From an uncultured Acetatifactor sp. (GTDB lineage Bacteria; Bacillota; Clostridia; Lachnospirales; Lachnospiraceae): a stretch of DNA of 64,000 nucleotides. Under the pieces are notes generated by a model that worked only from the letters and a program-made list of their open reading frames with translations, was not told where the DNA came from and searched no databases. The position numbers and the translations under genes were made by a program. Shown piece by piece: positions 42,975-51,780 of this stretch. Each line of letters starts with the position of its first letter. The first letter of the stretch is position 1. The DNA is taken from assembly GCA_904501885.1 (NCBI GenBank), contig CAJGCP010000003.1, forward strand, positions 25,722-89,721. Reading direction: 5' to 3'.

Positions 42975-44207
42975 TTAGAAGTTTTCTAACAAATATTTCT
43001 CCGCTTCCGCAGACCACAGGCCGTTGTTGACCTTCACCATTTCATCCATGATACGGAATCTGTCATCGGTCTGGCCCAAGGTTGCAAAATCAGCGATAGC
43101 AGTCAGGGGCAGTTCGATGTGGGTGTAAATCAGTTTCTTGCCGCCGGGAATCTTAGGTAAGTTCAGGGTGGCATCAATGGCTGCATCGATACCACCGATG
43201 TGGGTAATCATAACGGAAGGATCCAGGCGTTTCTCGCCCAATAAATCTACGATGTCTTTCATGTCGGCAGGGGTGCTGCCGCTGGTGCCGGCCACATGAT
43301 GCTGGGCATAGTGCACATTGTAGAAATTGAAGTTGGCACTGAAATTTTTATCCAAGGGGCCGGCGAAGAAATTCAGGCACCCGTCAAAGCCCAGGATAGC
43401 ATCGCCCAATTCCACCACGGCAGGAACGGGAGCATATACGAATACATCATCGTAACCAGTGCCGTCGGTCACTGCCAGTAGTTCATCTTTATCGGAACTA
43501 TTCATAAATACCAGTTTGATACCATCTTTTGCGGCTTCTGCAGGGGAGAAGAGTTTTTCGGCGCGCTCTAGGCGCTCCTGATCCAAATCAGTAACCACCA
43601 AAAGGGAAGGCTTTCTGTTGCCGTGCAATGCAATGTCGATTGCTTCCAATCCCATGGGTCCACAGCCTGCCAGGATGATCGTTTTACCGCCTTCTTTGAT
43701 GCCGGTGATATGGGTGTCCCCATCCTCGTGGTAGGTTGCCTTGAATCCGCGGATAACGCAGGATGCAGGCTCGATGAGGGAACCGTTAAAGTAAGAGTCA
43801 CTGTTTAGTTTCATCAGAAAACCATGGTCCAAGATATGCTCGTAAACGATGGAATAGGTGGATACACCGCCGATGTGCTCGAAGGAGTATCCTACGGTTT
43901 CTACGCCGATGTAGGAGAGTACGGGAGGCATTACCACTTTGTCACCTACCTGGAAATCATTTTTCCATTTCTCGCCTACCTCAACCACTTCGGCACAGAA
44001 TTCGTGGCCGATGATGATGGGATGTTCGGCCACATCATTGGGCACGCGCAAATGTGCGGCCCCCTGCTTTGCAGTCTTGTAGGTGGACATACACACGCTG
44101 TCAGAGATGACCTTAATCAAAAGTTCCCCGTCTGTGATGGGACGAAGGTCAAATTCTTCTAATCTTAAATCATTTTCGCCATATAAACGAACTGCTCTTG
44201 TTTTCAT
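42975..44207 (-). CDS. Zinc-type medium-chain dehydrogenase, L-sorbose-1-phosphate reductase-like
   Basis: 410 residues. The N-terminal catalytic domain has IIIGHEFCAEVVEVG with metal ligands and SVCMSTYKTAKQGA; the NAD-binding fold is ILAGCGPMGLEAIDIA (about 195). The overall shape and the string RAVRLYGENDLRLEEF match SorE-type enzymes, which reduce sorbose-1-phosphate to glucitol-6-phosphate. It is 12 bases downstream of a class II aldolase gene and controlled by a divergent SorC-type regulator, supporting a ketose-phosphate pathway. No PTS genes are in the window. Exact substrate uncertain. Confidence 0.82.
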   Translation of the reverse strand: MKTRAVRLYGENDLRLEEFDLRPITDGELLIKVISDSVCMSTYKTAKQGAAHLRVPNDVAEHPIIIGHEFCAEVVEVGEKWKNDFQVGDKVVMPPVLSYIGVETVGYSFEHIGGVSTYSIVYEHILDHGFLMKLNSDSYFNGSLIEPASCVIRGFKATYHEDGDTHITGIKEGGKTIILAGCGPMGLEAIDIALHGNRKPSLLVVTDLDQERLERAEKLFSPAEAAKDGIKLVFMNSSDKDELLAVTDGTGYDDVFVYAPVPAVVELGDAILGFDGCLNFFAGPLDKNFSANFNFYNVHYAQHHVAGTSGSTPADMKDIVDLLGEKRLDPSVMITHIGGIDAAIDATLNLPKIPGGKKLIYTHIELPLTAIADFATLGQTDDRFRIMDEMVKVNNGLWSAEAEKYLLENF

Positions 44208-44219
44208 AAAAACGCCCCC

Positions 44220-45089
44220 TTACAATCTTCCTGCGCTACCGAAGGTGTGCAATTTCTCGCGAACCACTTCCTTCATCATCTTCATGGCGTCCTCGTATAC
44301 CAGGAATGGCCAGGTGGAAGGATTGGTCATGGTGTTCAAGGTGCCCTTCAGACCCTGGTTCAAAGCATACAATACATCGGAATAGATATTGATCTTGGTA
44401 ATGCCATGATGAATAGCATTCTGCATCTGGTCGTTGGGGGTACCGCTACCGCCGTGAAGTACCATGGGTCTATCACATACTGCGGTGATTTCTTTCAATC
44501 TGTCAATGCGAAGTTCCGGCGTCTTCTGGTATACGCCGTGGGAGGTACCGATGGCAATTGCCAGCGCATCTACATCGGTAAGGTCAACAAATTTTGCCAC
44601 CTCCTCGGGAACAGTCAGGCTCTCGCCGGGGTCGGTGTCTGTGCCGGTTTCGCTGACGCTACCCACACTTGCATTTCCTACATGACCCAGCTCAGCCTCC
44701 ACGGTGATGCCTTTTTTGTGCGCATACTCTGTCACGATGGCAGTGTTTCTGGCATTCTCTTCGAAAGAAAGCACAGAGCCGTCGTACATTACGGAACTGT
44801 AGCCGTTGTCGCAGCCATATTTGATAAACTCAATATCGGTTGCATGGTCCATATGTAAACAAATGGGAATCTTAAAATAGTCTGATGCGCCGCGAATCAT
44901 GGAAGAAATCAGCTGCAGGTTTCTGCCCTGGGTATCGCATCCAAGAGTCATCAAAAGTGCGGGAGATTTCTCCTCCTCGCAGGTTTCCAATACTGCCTTC
45001 ATCATTTCGTAGTTGCTCACGTCAAAGGCCGGAATCGCATAGTGATTCTTCTTTGCGTCCGCAAGCATTTCCTTCATACTAACTAACAT
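44220..45089 (-). CDS. Class II fructose/tagatose-bisphosphate aldolase family protein
   Basis: 289 residues, the length of GatY/KbaY/FbaA short forms. Zinc and catalytic motifs: ICLHMDHATD (catalytic Asp and His), VEAELGHVG (Glu), IGTSHGVY (His), MVLHGGSGTP (His) and ITKINIYSDV (phosphate-binding). First gene of the two-gene minus-strand operon. It would split a ketose-1,6-bisphosphate or a related phosphorylated ketose into two trioses. Confidence 0.92.
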   Translation of the reverse strand: MLVSMKEMLADAKKNHYAIPAFDVSNYEMMKAVLETCEEEKSPALLMTLGCDTQGRNLQLISSMIRGASDYFKIPICLHMDHATDIEFIKYGCDNGYSSVMYDGSVLSFEENARNTAIVTEYAHKKGITVEAELGHVGNASVGSVSETGTDTDPGESLTVPEEVAKFVDLTDVDALAIAIGTSHGVYQKTPELRIDRLKEITAVCDRPMVLHGGSGTPNDQMQNAIHHGITKINIYSDVLYALNQGLKGTLNTMTNPSTWPFLVYEDAMKMMKEVVREKLHTFGSAGRL

Positions 45090-45130
45090 GTGTTTTACGC
45101 TCCTTTTTTTGTGTATTCAATACGAGAGTA

Positions 45131-45217
45131 TTGTAGCACTGGCCCTTTACAAATGTAAATAACAGATGTTAAAATGGAAAAAGTGTAGCAAATGTGCTGA
45201 GCAGATTTGACAAATGT
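45131..45217. promoter_or_regulatory. Divergent control region with four CAAATGT-like operator sites
   Basis: TTTACAAATGTAAA (45146-45159, palindromic), CAGATGT (45163-45169), CAAATGT (45189-45195) and CAAATGT (45211-45217). On the minus strand TTTACA overlaps the first site and, with an 18-base spacer, precedes TACAAT (complement of 45131-45136), giving a promoter for the aldolase operon. TTGACA (45207-45212) overlaps the fourth site toward the SorC gene, but no good -10 follows. Confidence 0.65.
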
Positions 45218-45267
45218 TAATGATATATCCAAGAGCTGGAAAATGATTTTAAGACGGGAGAAGCAAT

Positions 45268-46191
45268 ATGGATAATGCGAATTTTCAGAAAAAGCAAATG
45301 CAGGAGGCTGCTATTTTATACTATGAGAAAAAATACACCCAGCAGGAAGTGGCGGACATCATGCATTTGTCCAGACAGACAGTTTCGAAGCTTTTGAACG
45401 ATGCACTGACGGAAAACATCGTGGAAATCAAGATAAATAATCCGGAGGTGGCTTGTGCAGAATTAGAAAGAGAACTCTGTGCTCGCACGGGACTTGCCAA
45501 TGCTGTTGTGTGTGGCGTCAGCTCTATGGATGAAAGCCTTCGTCAAATGATGACAGTTAGGGCTGCAGCGGATTATCTGCAGGCTATGATAGAACAAGGC
45601 CATCAAAGAATTGGCATTTCCTGGGGACGCACCATTCAGATGCTGGTCAGTGAGTTCCCTAATATTGCCACCACGGACAATGTGGTATTTCCCCTCTTTG
45701 GTGCTACTGACCAGGAGGAAAGCTATTTCCTTTCCAATGAACTTGCCAGAAGCTTTGCGGACAAAATCGATGCCAAGGTTCGGTATGCCTGGTTTCCATA
45801 CAAGCCGGACAGCGACGAGGATTCCAAGTTGTTTAGAAATACGTCCTATTATAAAAAGGTCAGTGATCTGTGGAATTCCATAGACATTGCTGTGGTGGGT
45901 ATCGGAAACAGTGCTATGCTACAGTCTTTTGGTAAAATTTTTGGGTACAATGAAAAGGGTTTTTCCGCAGTGGGAGATATTTCCACGCACTTCTTTGATG
46001 GCGAGGGAAAGTTCGTGGAACTATACGAGAATACTTTGTGTGCTTCTGTAGACAATTTGAGGAATGCTAAGCACACCATCGCCATTGCCAGCGGGGATAA
46101 TAAAGTAGAGGCGATTATCGGTGCGCTGCACACCGGCGTGGTGGACACACTGATTGCGGACGAGTATACGGTGAGGAAGATTCTGGGATGA
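45268..46191 (+). CDS. SorC-family transcriptional regulator
   Basis: 307 residues. An N-terminal HTH (YTQQEVADIMHLSRQTVSKLL, residues about 23-43) is followed by the sugar-phosphate-binding domain of the SorC/CggR type (RIGISWGRTIQML; VGIGNSAM; AVGDISTHFFD; IAIASGDNKVEAIIGALHTGVVDTLIADE). It is divergent from the aldolase/SorE-like operon and very likely regulates it in response to a phosphorylated sugar, through the CAAATGT sites between them. Confidence 0.93.
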   Translation: MDNANFQKKQMQEAAILYYEKKYTQQEVADIMHLSRQTVSKLLNDALTENIVEIKINNPEVACAELERELCARTGLANAVVCGVSSMDESLRQMMTVRAAADYLQAMIEQGHQRIGISWGRTIQMLVSEFPNIATTDNVVFPLFGATDQEESYFLSNELARSFADKIDAKVRYAWFPYKPDSDEDSKLFRNTSYYKKVSDLWNSIDIAVVGIGNSAMLQSFGKIFGYNEKGFSAVGDISTHFFDGEGKFVELYENTLCASVDNLRNAKHTIAIASGDNKVEAIIGALHTGVVDTLIADEYTVRKILG

Positions 46192-46215
46192 AAAAGGCAG
46201 GTCGTGAGACCTGCC
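46191..46215 (-). terminator. Terminator of the acyl-ACP thioesterase gene
   Basis: Minus strand: GGCAGGTC-TCAC-GACCTGCC (46196-46215) then TTTTT. It also follows the SorC stop codon on the plus strand, so it may act weakly in both directions. Confidence 0.75.
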
Positions 46216-46251
46216 TGTAAACATTTAAAATTAAACTATGCTATCGCGCAT

Positions 46252-46983
46252 TTAATACATCTCCACAATCGCGTGCATCAAACTGCCATCTTCATTTTCC
46301 AACACTACTGTATATTTTCCATCGCGAAGAGCATATCTGCAATGGACGATTTGCCCGGGCTTGATTTCCTTGCTGTAGCTGATGCGGAAGTTATCAAACA
46401 AGCGCTTGGCATAGACTTCTTCTGGCAACGCTTCGTATGCCAAATCAAGGTAGTAGATATTGTGCATATGCTCCATGAAATCCAAATCGCGGCGAACGAC
46501 AGGGTAGGTGACGGAATGGTCAAAGGCTTCCGGCTTGCGGAGTTTTTCGAACTTCTCATCCTCGGCAGAGGGGAAAGCAAAGTGATCCGGCTCAGATTCG
46601 TATTTGGCCATGACTTCTTTGTCTACCTTGCGGATGGCTTTGGTCTGTGTGTCTACCAGTAACCATTTGGAGGTGGCAATGATGCAGAGAGTTCCCGCTT
46701 CGTCTGTGATTTTATAGTCACGGAAACCGAAGCATCCCACCATATCTCTGGACCAGGTGGTCACAGTCAGCTCCTGCCCGTATGTGGGGCGTTGCAATAC
46801 CTGTACTTTCCAGTCTAATAGCAGCCACGCGGTGGTGTTGCCTTCGCTGGCAGTACCGCAACCAATACTGTCGGCATGATGGCAGGCAGCGTTTTCCAGA
46901 TATTCCAGAATGGCCCTGTTGCCCAGGTACAAATCCTTTTCTATATCTTTGATTCCCATTTTAATTTTTTCAGTGTAAATCAT
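46252..46983 (-). CDS. Acyl-ACP thioesterase
   Basis: 243 residues from ATG 46983 (GGGAG upstream). Two hot-dog domains: the first with YLGNRAILEYLENAACHHAD and WLLLDWKVQV.QRP.YG, the second with VVRRDLDFMEHMHNIYYLDLAYEALP, where Asp, His and Asn/Glu resemble the catalytic set of the FatA/FatB-like family. It would release free fatty acids from acyl-ACP. Common in Clostridia as a stand-alone gene. No neighbours of lipid metabolism here. Confidence 0.9.
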   Translation of the reverse strand: MIYTEKIKMGIKDIEKDLYLGNRAILEYLENAACHHADSIGCGTASEGNTTAWLLLDWKVQVLQRPTYGQELTVTTWSRDMVGCFGFRDYKITDEAGTLCIIATSKWLLVDTQTKAIRKVDKEVMAKYESEPDHFAFPSAEDEKFEKLRKPEAFDHSVTYPVVRRDLDFMEHMHNIYYLDLAYEALPEEVYAKRLFDNFRISYSKEIKPGQIVHCRYALRDGKYTVVLENEDGSLMHAIVEMY

Positions 46984-47068
46984 ATACGCTCCCAAACAAT
47001 AGCATATTATCTGATGAAACAGACAAAATGATTATACGATGAATACAGAATTTTTTCAAGAAAAGACA

Positions 47069-47113
47069 TAGGTGCAAATAACCGGTCCCAAGCCCCTCTG
47101 TAGGTGCAAATAA
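47069..47113. repeat. Pair of 13-bp direct repeats in the thioesterase-cyclophilin intergenic region
   Basis: TAGGTGCAAATAA occurs at 47069-47081 and 47101-47113, 32 bases apart start to start (three helical turns), between two divergent genes. The second copy lies 6 bases before a -35 box. Could be paired operator sites or a small duplication. Confidence 0.6.
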
Positions 47114-47119
47114 TTATCC

Positions 47120-47148
47120 TTGCAGACGAAATATAACTGTTATAAAAT
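47120..47148 (+). promoter_or_regulatory. Promoter of the cyclophilin lipoprotein gene
   Basis: TTGCAG (47120-47125), 17-base spacer, TAAAAT (47143-47148), 38 bases before the ATG. Confidence 0.6.
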
Positions 47149-47186
47149 GAGACTATCATATGAATATCCAAAGGAGTAATACAACG

Positions 47187-47819
47187 ATGAAAAAGATTTG
47201 GAATAAAATCACAGCAATTACCCTGGCAACCGTAGTTCTTGCAGTGGGTCTGATGACGGGATGCGCCAAGGAAGAGCCGCAGGCAGATGACTTCCATGCA
47301 GGGTACACGGATTTGCTGACGGGGAAATATTATGTGGAGATGACCATTCAGGATAAGGGTATCATTAAGCTGGAGCTGGATGCAGATGCGGCGCCCATTA
47401 CTGTAACTAATTTTGTGCAATTGGTAGAAGAGGGCTTCTATGATGGCATTGCGTTTCATCGCATTATCAATGGATTTATGATGCAGGGCGGTGACCCCAC
47501 AGGTACAGGTAGTGGCGGCAGTGCGGAAAGCATCAAGGGAGAGTTTCGAACCAATGGTTATGATAACCCCATTATGCACAACAGAGGCGTGATTTCCATG
47601 GCGCGTACCAATGAACCTGACAGTGCCGGCTCACAGTTCTTTATTATGCATCAGGCTGCTCCGCATCTGGATGGCAACTATGCAGCCTTCGGTCATGTGA
47701 CAGAGGGGATGGACATCGTGGATGATATCTGTGAAAACACCCCGGTTTCCGACGCCAACGGCAGTGTGCCCGAAGAGTATCGTCCTGTGATAGAGAGTGT
47801 AAAAATCGTAGAGAAATAA
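47187..47819 (+). CDS. Cyclophilin-type peptidyl-prolyl isomerase lipoprotein
   Basis: 210 residues from ATG 47187 (AAAGGAG upstream). A lipoprotein signal peptide ends in the lipobox LMTGC, so it is anchored to the outer face of the membrane. The cyclophilin fold follows: FHRIINGFMMQGGDPTGTGSGG, ISMARTNEPDSAGSQFFI and AFGHVTEGMDIVDDI contain the catalytic Arg and the Phe/His set. It should help fold secreted proteins. Confidence 0.94.
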   Translation: MKKIWNKITAITLATVVLAVGLMTGCAKEEPQADDFHAGYTDLLTGKYYVEMTIQDKGIIKLELDADAAPITVTNFVQLVEEGFYDGIAFHRIINGFMMQGGDPTGTGSGGSAESIKGEFRTNGYDNPIMHNRGVISMARTNEPDSAGSQFFIMHQAAPHLDGNYAAFGHVTEGMDIVDDICENTPVSDANGSVPEEYRPVIESVKIVEK

Positions 47820-47907
47820 CAGAAGACAAACAAAACTACGATCCTCCGGATGAGCAGGGAGGAAAGTCGAATAATAAAGGGTAAGTTTTTGAGGAGTTAC
47901 GATAGTG

Positions 47908-49758
47908 ATGAGCGACAAGGAAGCGAAGTCTTTGTTAATAAATAAAACAACACTAAAAATTACCGGTGCTTTGGTGCTATTTTTCTTGGCAGTTGTGTTG
48001 CTATGGTATGGCAACGCAACCAGTAACCAAGCGCAAATGGCACTGGTTGCACAGGTGTATTTTGATGGCGATTATCGTGTTGCCGATGGGGAGTGGCAAA
48101 GGATTGAAAAAGGAAAACATATTCCTTCCACGGAAGGAGATGTCACATTGCGGGGAAATTTCCACATGCTGACACCGGATGGTGAGTATGTGGGCATTTA
48201 TACCGGCGATATGCCCATAGCGCTTTACACAAATCATATTAGTTTGACCTTTTATGAGGGGGGAAACGAGCCCTATGTATTGGATATGGAGAATCCATTG
48301 TTTGGAGATTCTGCCTGTGGGGAGGGATGGACTGCCCATTTTCTGGCGAACCCAGGCGAGGAACCACTGGAAATCCTGATTCATAATCCCCATCGCTTCG
48401 GTAACGAGACGGCGATTGACGAATTGCTGGCGAATGTATCTCTTTGGTCAGGGCTTGAATTCGAGAAAGGAGTTCTGGAAAGCGGAGAATCGCAAAGAGA
48501 TATCGGCCTTATATTTATGGTTGTTTCCCTTTTGATTTTGGGAACCGCTTTGTTCTCAGGTCTGATACATATCAATAACAGTACGACGATTGGGACGCTG
48601 GGCATTGTAATTTTATTTGCAGGAACATACTTCTCCTATAGTTCCGGTGGTGTTTCGTTCTGGAGTGAATCGGTTGTCTCTAATACAATACTGTTGGGTT
48701 GCTCCATGATGTTTTATATGCTATTCCTTTCGATAGCGCTTGTATATTTATTAAAAGGCACCAAAATCATTGGTACAATCACGGTTGTGGTTTTGGGACT
48801 GATGAACGCCGTTTTCTTCATTTTGCCAATCGTAACGGATGTGTTTTTTTATGATACATGGCTTTATTGGGCGGCGGTACAAATACTTGCCAATATCATC
48901 CTGATAGGGTGCCTTACCAAAGAGTTTCTTGCTGTAAAAGGGAAAGAGCGTTGGATTTACATCTGTTCAACCTTGCCACTCATCTCCTTCGGAATTGATG
49001 TGATTATGATTGATCTTGGCATTTGGAATCAGGGGATATCATCCAAATATGTTTTTATTGCGTTCTTCGTTGTTGCCATGGTTGCGGTGCTCAAAATCAT
49101 ACCCAATAATATCAATGCGCTGGCCAAAGCAAGAGAACTCGAAACGGAAAAAATGGCGCTGAATGCACAGCTTGTGGAAAGTCGTGTTTCCACAATGATG
49201 AGCCAGATTCGGCCGCATTTCATCTATAATACACTTGGAAGCATCGAGCAGCTATGTGAGTTGGATCCTCCAAAAGCAGGAGAACTTGTCCATAATTTTG
49301 CAAAATACCTGCGCGGTAATTTTGGTGAATTGGATAATCCCAAACCGATTTTAATGTCCCAGGAAATGGAACATGTACATTATTATATCAGCATTGAAAA
49401 TATACGTTTTCCGGATATGACATTTTCTTTTGAAATGAGATCGGAGGATTTCAGTATACCGGCGCTTACAGTTCAACCAATTGTAGAAAATGCAATCAAA
49501 CACGGACTAATGAAACTGGAAAAGGGCGGCTCAATTCGCGTTGTTTCCTATGAGACAGACACCGACTACTGTATTTCCGTGGAGGATGATGGTGTGGGAT
49601 TTGACACCGGCCAACTGCTTGACGAAAAGAAGCATATCGGTATTCGTAATATCCGCGATCGATTAAAAGTTATGGTTGGGGGCACATTGGAAATAGAAAG
49701 TACACCGGGTGTCGGTACGAAAGCCTTAATTAAAATACCGAAGGAGGGGCGGAAATGA
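47908..49758 (+). CDS. Membrane sensor histidine kinase (LytS/YesM type)
   Basis: 616 residues from ATG 47908; a GTG three bases earlier fits the GAGGAG spacing slightly better. One membrane helix (about 14-34), an extracytoplasmic beta-rich domain (about 40-195), then seven hydrophobic segments (about 197-400), as in 7TM-DISM receptors. A coiled-coil linker leads to the kinase: His437 in SQIRPHFIYNTL, a His_kinase-type core, then N-box PIVENAIKHGL and G-boxes EDDGVGF and GIGIRNIRDRL-like sequence. It ends in a 4-base ATGA overlap with the response regulator gene, so the two form a two-component pair. The ligand is unknown. Confidence 0.92.
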   Translation: MSDKEAKSLLINKTTLKITGALVLFFLAVVLLWYGNATSNQAQMALVAQVYFDGDYRVADGEWQRIEKGKHIPSTEGDVTLRGNFHMLTPDGEYVGIYTGDMPIALYTNHISLTFYEGGNEPYVLDMENPLFGDSACGEGWTAHFLANPGEEPLEILIHNPHRFGNETAIDELLANVSLWSGLEFEKGVLESGESQRDIGLIFMVVSLLILGTALFSGLIHINNSTTIGTLGIVILFAGTYFSYSSGGVSFWSESVVSNTILLGCSMMFYMLFLSIALVYLLKGTKIIGTITVVVLGLMNAVFFILPIVTDVFFYDTWLYWAAVQILANIILIGCLTKEFLAVKGKERWIYICSTLPLISFGIDVIMIDLGIWNQGISSKYVFIAFFVVAMVAVLKIIPNNINALAKARELETEKMALNAQLVESRVSTMMSQIRPHFIYNTLGSIEQLCELDPPKAGELVHNFAKYLRGNFGELDNPKPILMSQEMEHVHYYISIENIRFPDMTFSFEMRSEDFSIPALTVQPIVENAIKHGLMKLEKGGSIRVVSYETDTDYCISVEDDGVGFDTGQLLDEKKHIGIRNIRDRLKVMVGGTLEIESTPGVGTKALIKIPKEGRK

Positions 49759-50534
49759 ATGTAATTGCAGTGGATGACGAGCCTTTGATGCTGGGGGCGT
49801 TGGTCAAGGCGATTAAGGCCTCGCCCGATATTACAACTGTTACGGATTTTACTTCTTGCGAGGACGCATTGGACTTTATCAAAGGCAATCCTACAGATGT
49901 TGCTTTTTTGGATATCAATATGCGTGGCATGGGAGGCCTTTCCCTTGCAGAAAAAATTCTTGGCTCTTGCCCGGATTGCAAGATTGTATTTTGCACCGGT
50001 TACGAGGAATATGCGATTCCGGCATTTAAACTTCATGCTTCCGGATATTTGATGAAACCCGTATCGGCCAAAGACGTGCAGGCGGAGATTGACAATATAA
50101 AAGGCGTCCGTCAAAATCAAAAAGCGCTGGAAGTAAAATGCTTTGGCAATTTCGAGGTTTATGCAAAGGGAGCAAAACTGCCATTTAAGCGTTCGAAGAC
50201 CAAAGAACTGTTTGCTTTTTTGGTGGATCGCAATGGAGCGGGTGTTACGGTTGGTGAAATCGTAGTTGCACTATGGGAAAACGATAAGGATCAAAAGAAC
50301 CGTAATTATATTCACCAATTGTTCCGTGATTTGCGCCAATCCCTGGAAGCAGTGGACGCGGGCGATATCTTTGAGAAAAATAATTATTGCTATTCCATTA
50401 ACCCACAAAAAATAGACTGTGATTACTATACCTACTTAGCAACCGGGAAACCGGAATTTCTTGGCGAGTATATGTCTCAGTATAGTTGGGCAGAAGGCAC
50501 TTGCGGCCTACTTTGGAAACGAAAAAACACATAA
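49755..50534 (+). CDS. Response regulator with SARP/Trans_reg_C-like output domain
   Basis: 259 residues. The receiver domain (1-120) has the acidic pocket DDEP, phospho-acceptor D53 (FLDINMRG) and Lys near 103 (YLMKPVS). The output half is a winged-helix of the transcriptional activator type: VKCFGNFEVYAKGAKLPFKRSKTKELFAFLV and VGEIVVALWENDKDQKNRNYIHQLFRDLR, as in SARP/BTAD regulators, but the bacterial TPR part is absent. LytS-type kinases normally pair with LytTR outputs, so this pairing is less usual. Likely targets are the membrane protein genes downstream. Confidence 0.88.
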   Translation: MNVIAVDDEPLMLGALVKAIKASPDITTVTDFTSCEDALDFIKGNPTDVAFLDINMRGMGGLSLAEKILGSCPDCKIVFCTGYEEYAIPAFKLHASGYLMKPVSAKDVQAEIDNIKGVRQNQKALEVKCFGNFEVYAKGAKLPFKRSKTKELFAFLVDRNGAGVTVGEIVVALWENDKDQKNRNYIHQLFRDLRQSLEAVDAGDIFEKNNYCYSINPQKIDCDYYTYLATGKPEFLGEYMSQYSWAEGTCGLLWKRKNT

Positions 50535-50543
50535 AGAAACGAT

Positions 50544-50582
50544 AAAAGGCAAGCCTCAAATAGACGGCTTGCCTTTTTTGTT
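50544..50582 (+). terminator. Terminator after the two-component genes
   Basis: AAAAGGCAAGCC, loop TCAAATAGAC, GGCTTGCCTTTTTTG. Strong stem with T run. Confidence 0.93.
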
Positions 50583-50664
50583 TGTAAGAAGTTTGTCACA
50601 CCTTAAATAGTACAATGTTGAAGATGGATTGGGTTTAAAAGAATTTTGGGAAAGGAGAACTATC

Positions 50665-51345
50665 ATGATTAAGAACAGAACGACCCAGTTAATTTATCAA
50701 ACCATTTATTGCACACTTGGACTTGTGGGATTCGTTGCATGTCTTGGGATTTTTGACAACATTCACTCGTTTCGTTGGGACTTCTATGTCCATTTCACCA
50801 ACATCAGCAATTTTCTGTGTATTGGTGTTATGCTTACGGCACTGGTTCAAACGGCAAAGAAGAAAGAAGATAGTTTTGTTTCGGCAGCGCCTGCTTTGAA
50901 GTTCATCGGAATGCTCGGCATTTTACTTACCTTTCTGGTGTTTAATATTATGCTGGCCGGTCAGGAGGGCCGTGACCCCCAGGCAAACTGGCGCGTTGGG
51001 AGCCTGATTTTTCATGTGGTGCTTCCACCCATGTACATAGCAGACTGGTTCTTATTCTATGAGCGTAAGAAATGCAAGTGGTATTATCCCCTTGTTTCCG
51101 GTGCGTTCCCCCTTGCCTATGTAATTTTCCTTCTCATTCAGGCAGTCATTTTGAAGTTTGATTCTTCTATTTTGATGCCTACTACCACTACACCGCTTAT
51201 TTACCCGTACTTCTTTGTGAATCTTGATACCCAGGGAGTTTCCGGTGTGTTGATGTGGATTGGAATTCTTGCGGTGGCATTTATTGTGGTCGGCTACTTG
51301 TTCTTTGGCCTTGACAAACTGGGAAAGAAAACGTCTGAGACATAA
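50665..51345 (+). CDS. Pr6Pr-family membrane protein
   Basis: 226 residues from ATG 50665 with AAAGGAG upstream. Six hydrophobic segments. Characteristic strings: FTNISNFLC, VFNIMLAGQEGRD, LIFHVVLPPMYIADWFLFYER and YPYFFVNLDTQGV, as in the bacterial Pr6Pr (AIG1/FAR-17a-like) family of unknown function. It follows the two-component system after a terminator and is followed by three small genes, two of them for membrane proteins, so it may be a target of that system. Confidence 0.85.
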   Translation: MIKNRTTQLIYQTIYCTLGLVGFVACLGIFDNIHSFRWDFYVHFTNISNFLCIGVMLTALVQTAKKKEDSFVSAAPALKFIGMLGILLTFLVFNIMLAGQEGRDPQANWRVGSLIFHVVLPPMYIADWFLFYERKKCKWYYPLVSGAFPLAYVIFLLIQAVILKFDSSILMPTTTTPLIYPYFFVNLDTQGVSGVLMWIGILAVAFIVVGYLFFGLDKLGKKTSET

Positions 51346-51367
51346 CGAAAGGAAGGAGAAAATAATT

Positions 51368-51712
51368 ATGAAAAAAGACTTGATTTTTAGCCCCGTTCTG
51401 TTGCTGATTGGTATTTTGTTGTTTTTATTAAGAGCCACTGGTATGACAGCGCATATCGCCATTTCCGTGGCAGGTATTTTGGTTTTGGTTGCTTATACTG
51501 TTTTCACCAAGAAGGATTGGAAAGTTCCCGCCCTTGAAGTGATTATGAGAGTGTTTTACGGGCTTGCGCTGATCACCGGCATCGTCATTATGAATGTTCA
51601 TGGTATTGTTGCACTCGCCATCATTCACAAGGCCAGTGCGGCATTGTTTGTGGTTCTGCTTGTGGTACTGTTTGGGCTTAAACTGGTGACAGCAAAGAGG
51701 ACGATGAAATAA
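51368..51712 (+). CDS. Small membrane protein, unknown
   Basis: 114 residues from ATG 51368 with AAGGAGAA upstream, 22 bases after the Pr6Pr gene. Four hydrophobic segments (about 5-20, 26-44, 58-76, 86-106). No signature recognised. Tight spacing suggests co-transcription with the Pr6Pr gene and a linked membrane role. Complete by its start, stop and good ribosome site. Confidence 0.7.
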   Translation: MKKDLIFSPVLLLIGILLFLLRATGMTAHIAISVAGILVLVAYTVFTKKDWKVPALEVIMRVFYGLALITGIVIMNVHGIVALAIIHKASAALFVVLLVVLFGLKLVTAKRTMK

Positions 51713-51780
51713 TCATAAGCTATATTTTACTGAGAGGCTGAAAGCCTACACTGAAAAAATGCAAAAGGAGAGAATGTAAT

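Noticed and set aside
50581..50664. Promoter TTGTCA ... TACAAT before the Pr6Pr gene
   Set aside because: The spacing is only about 12 bases, too short; the true promoter could not be fixed.
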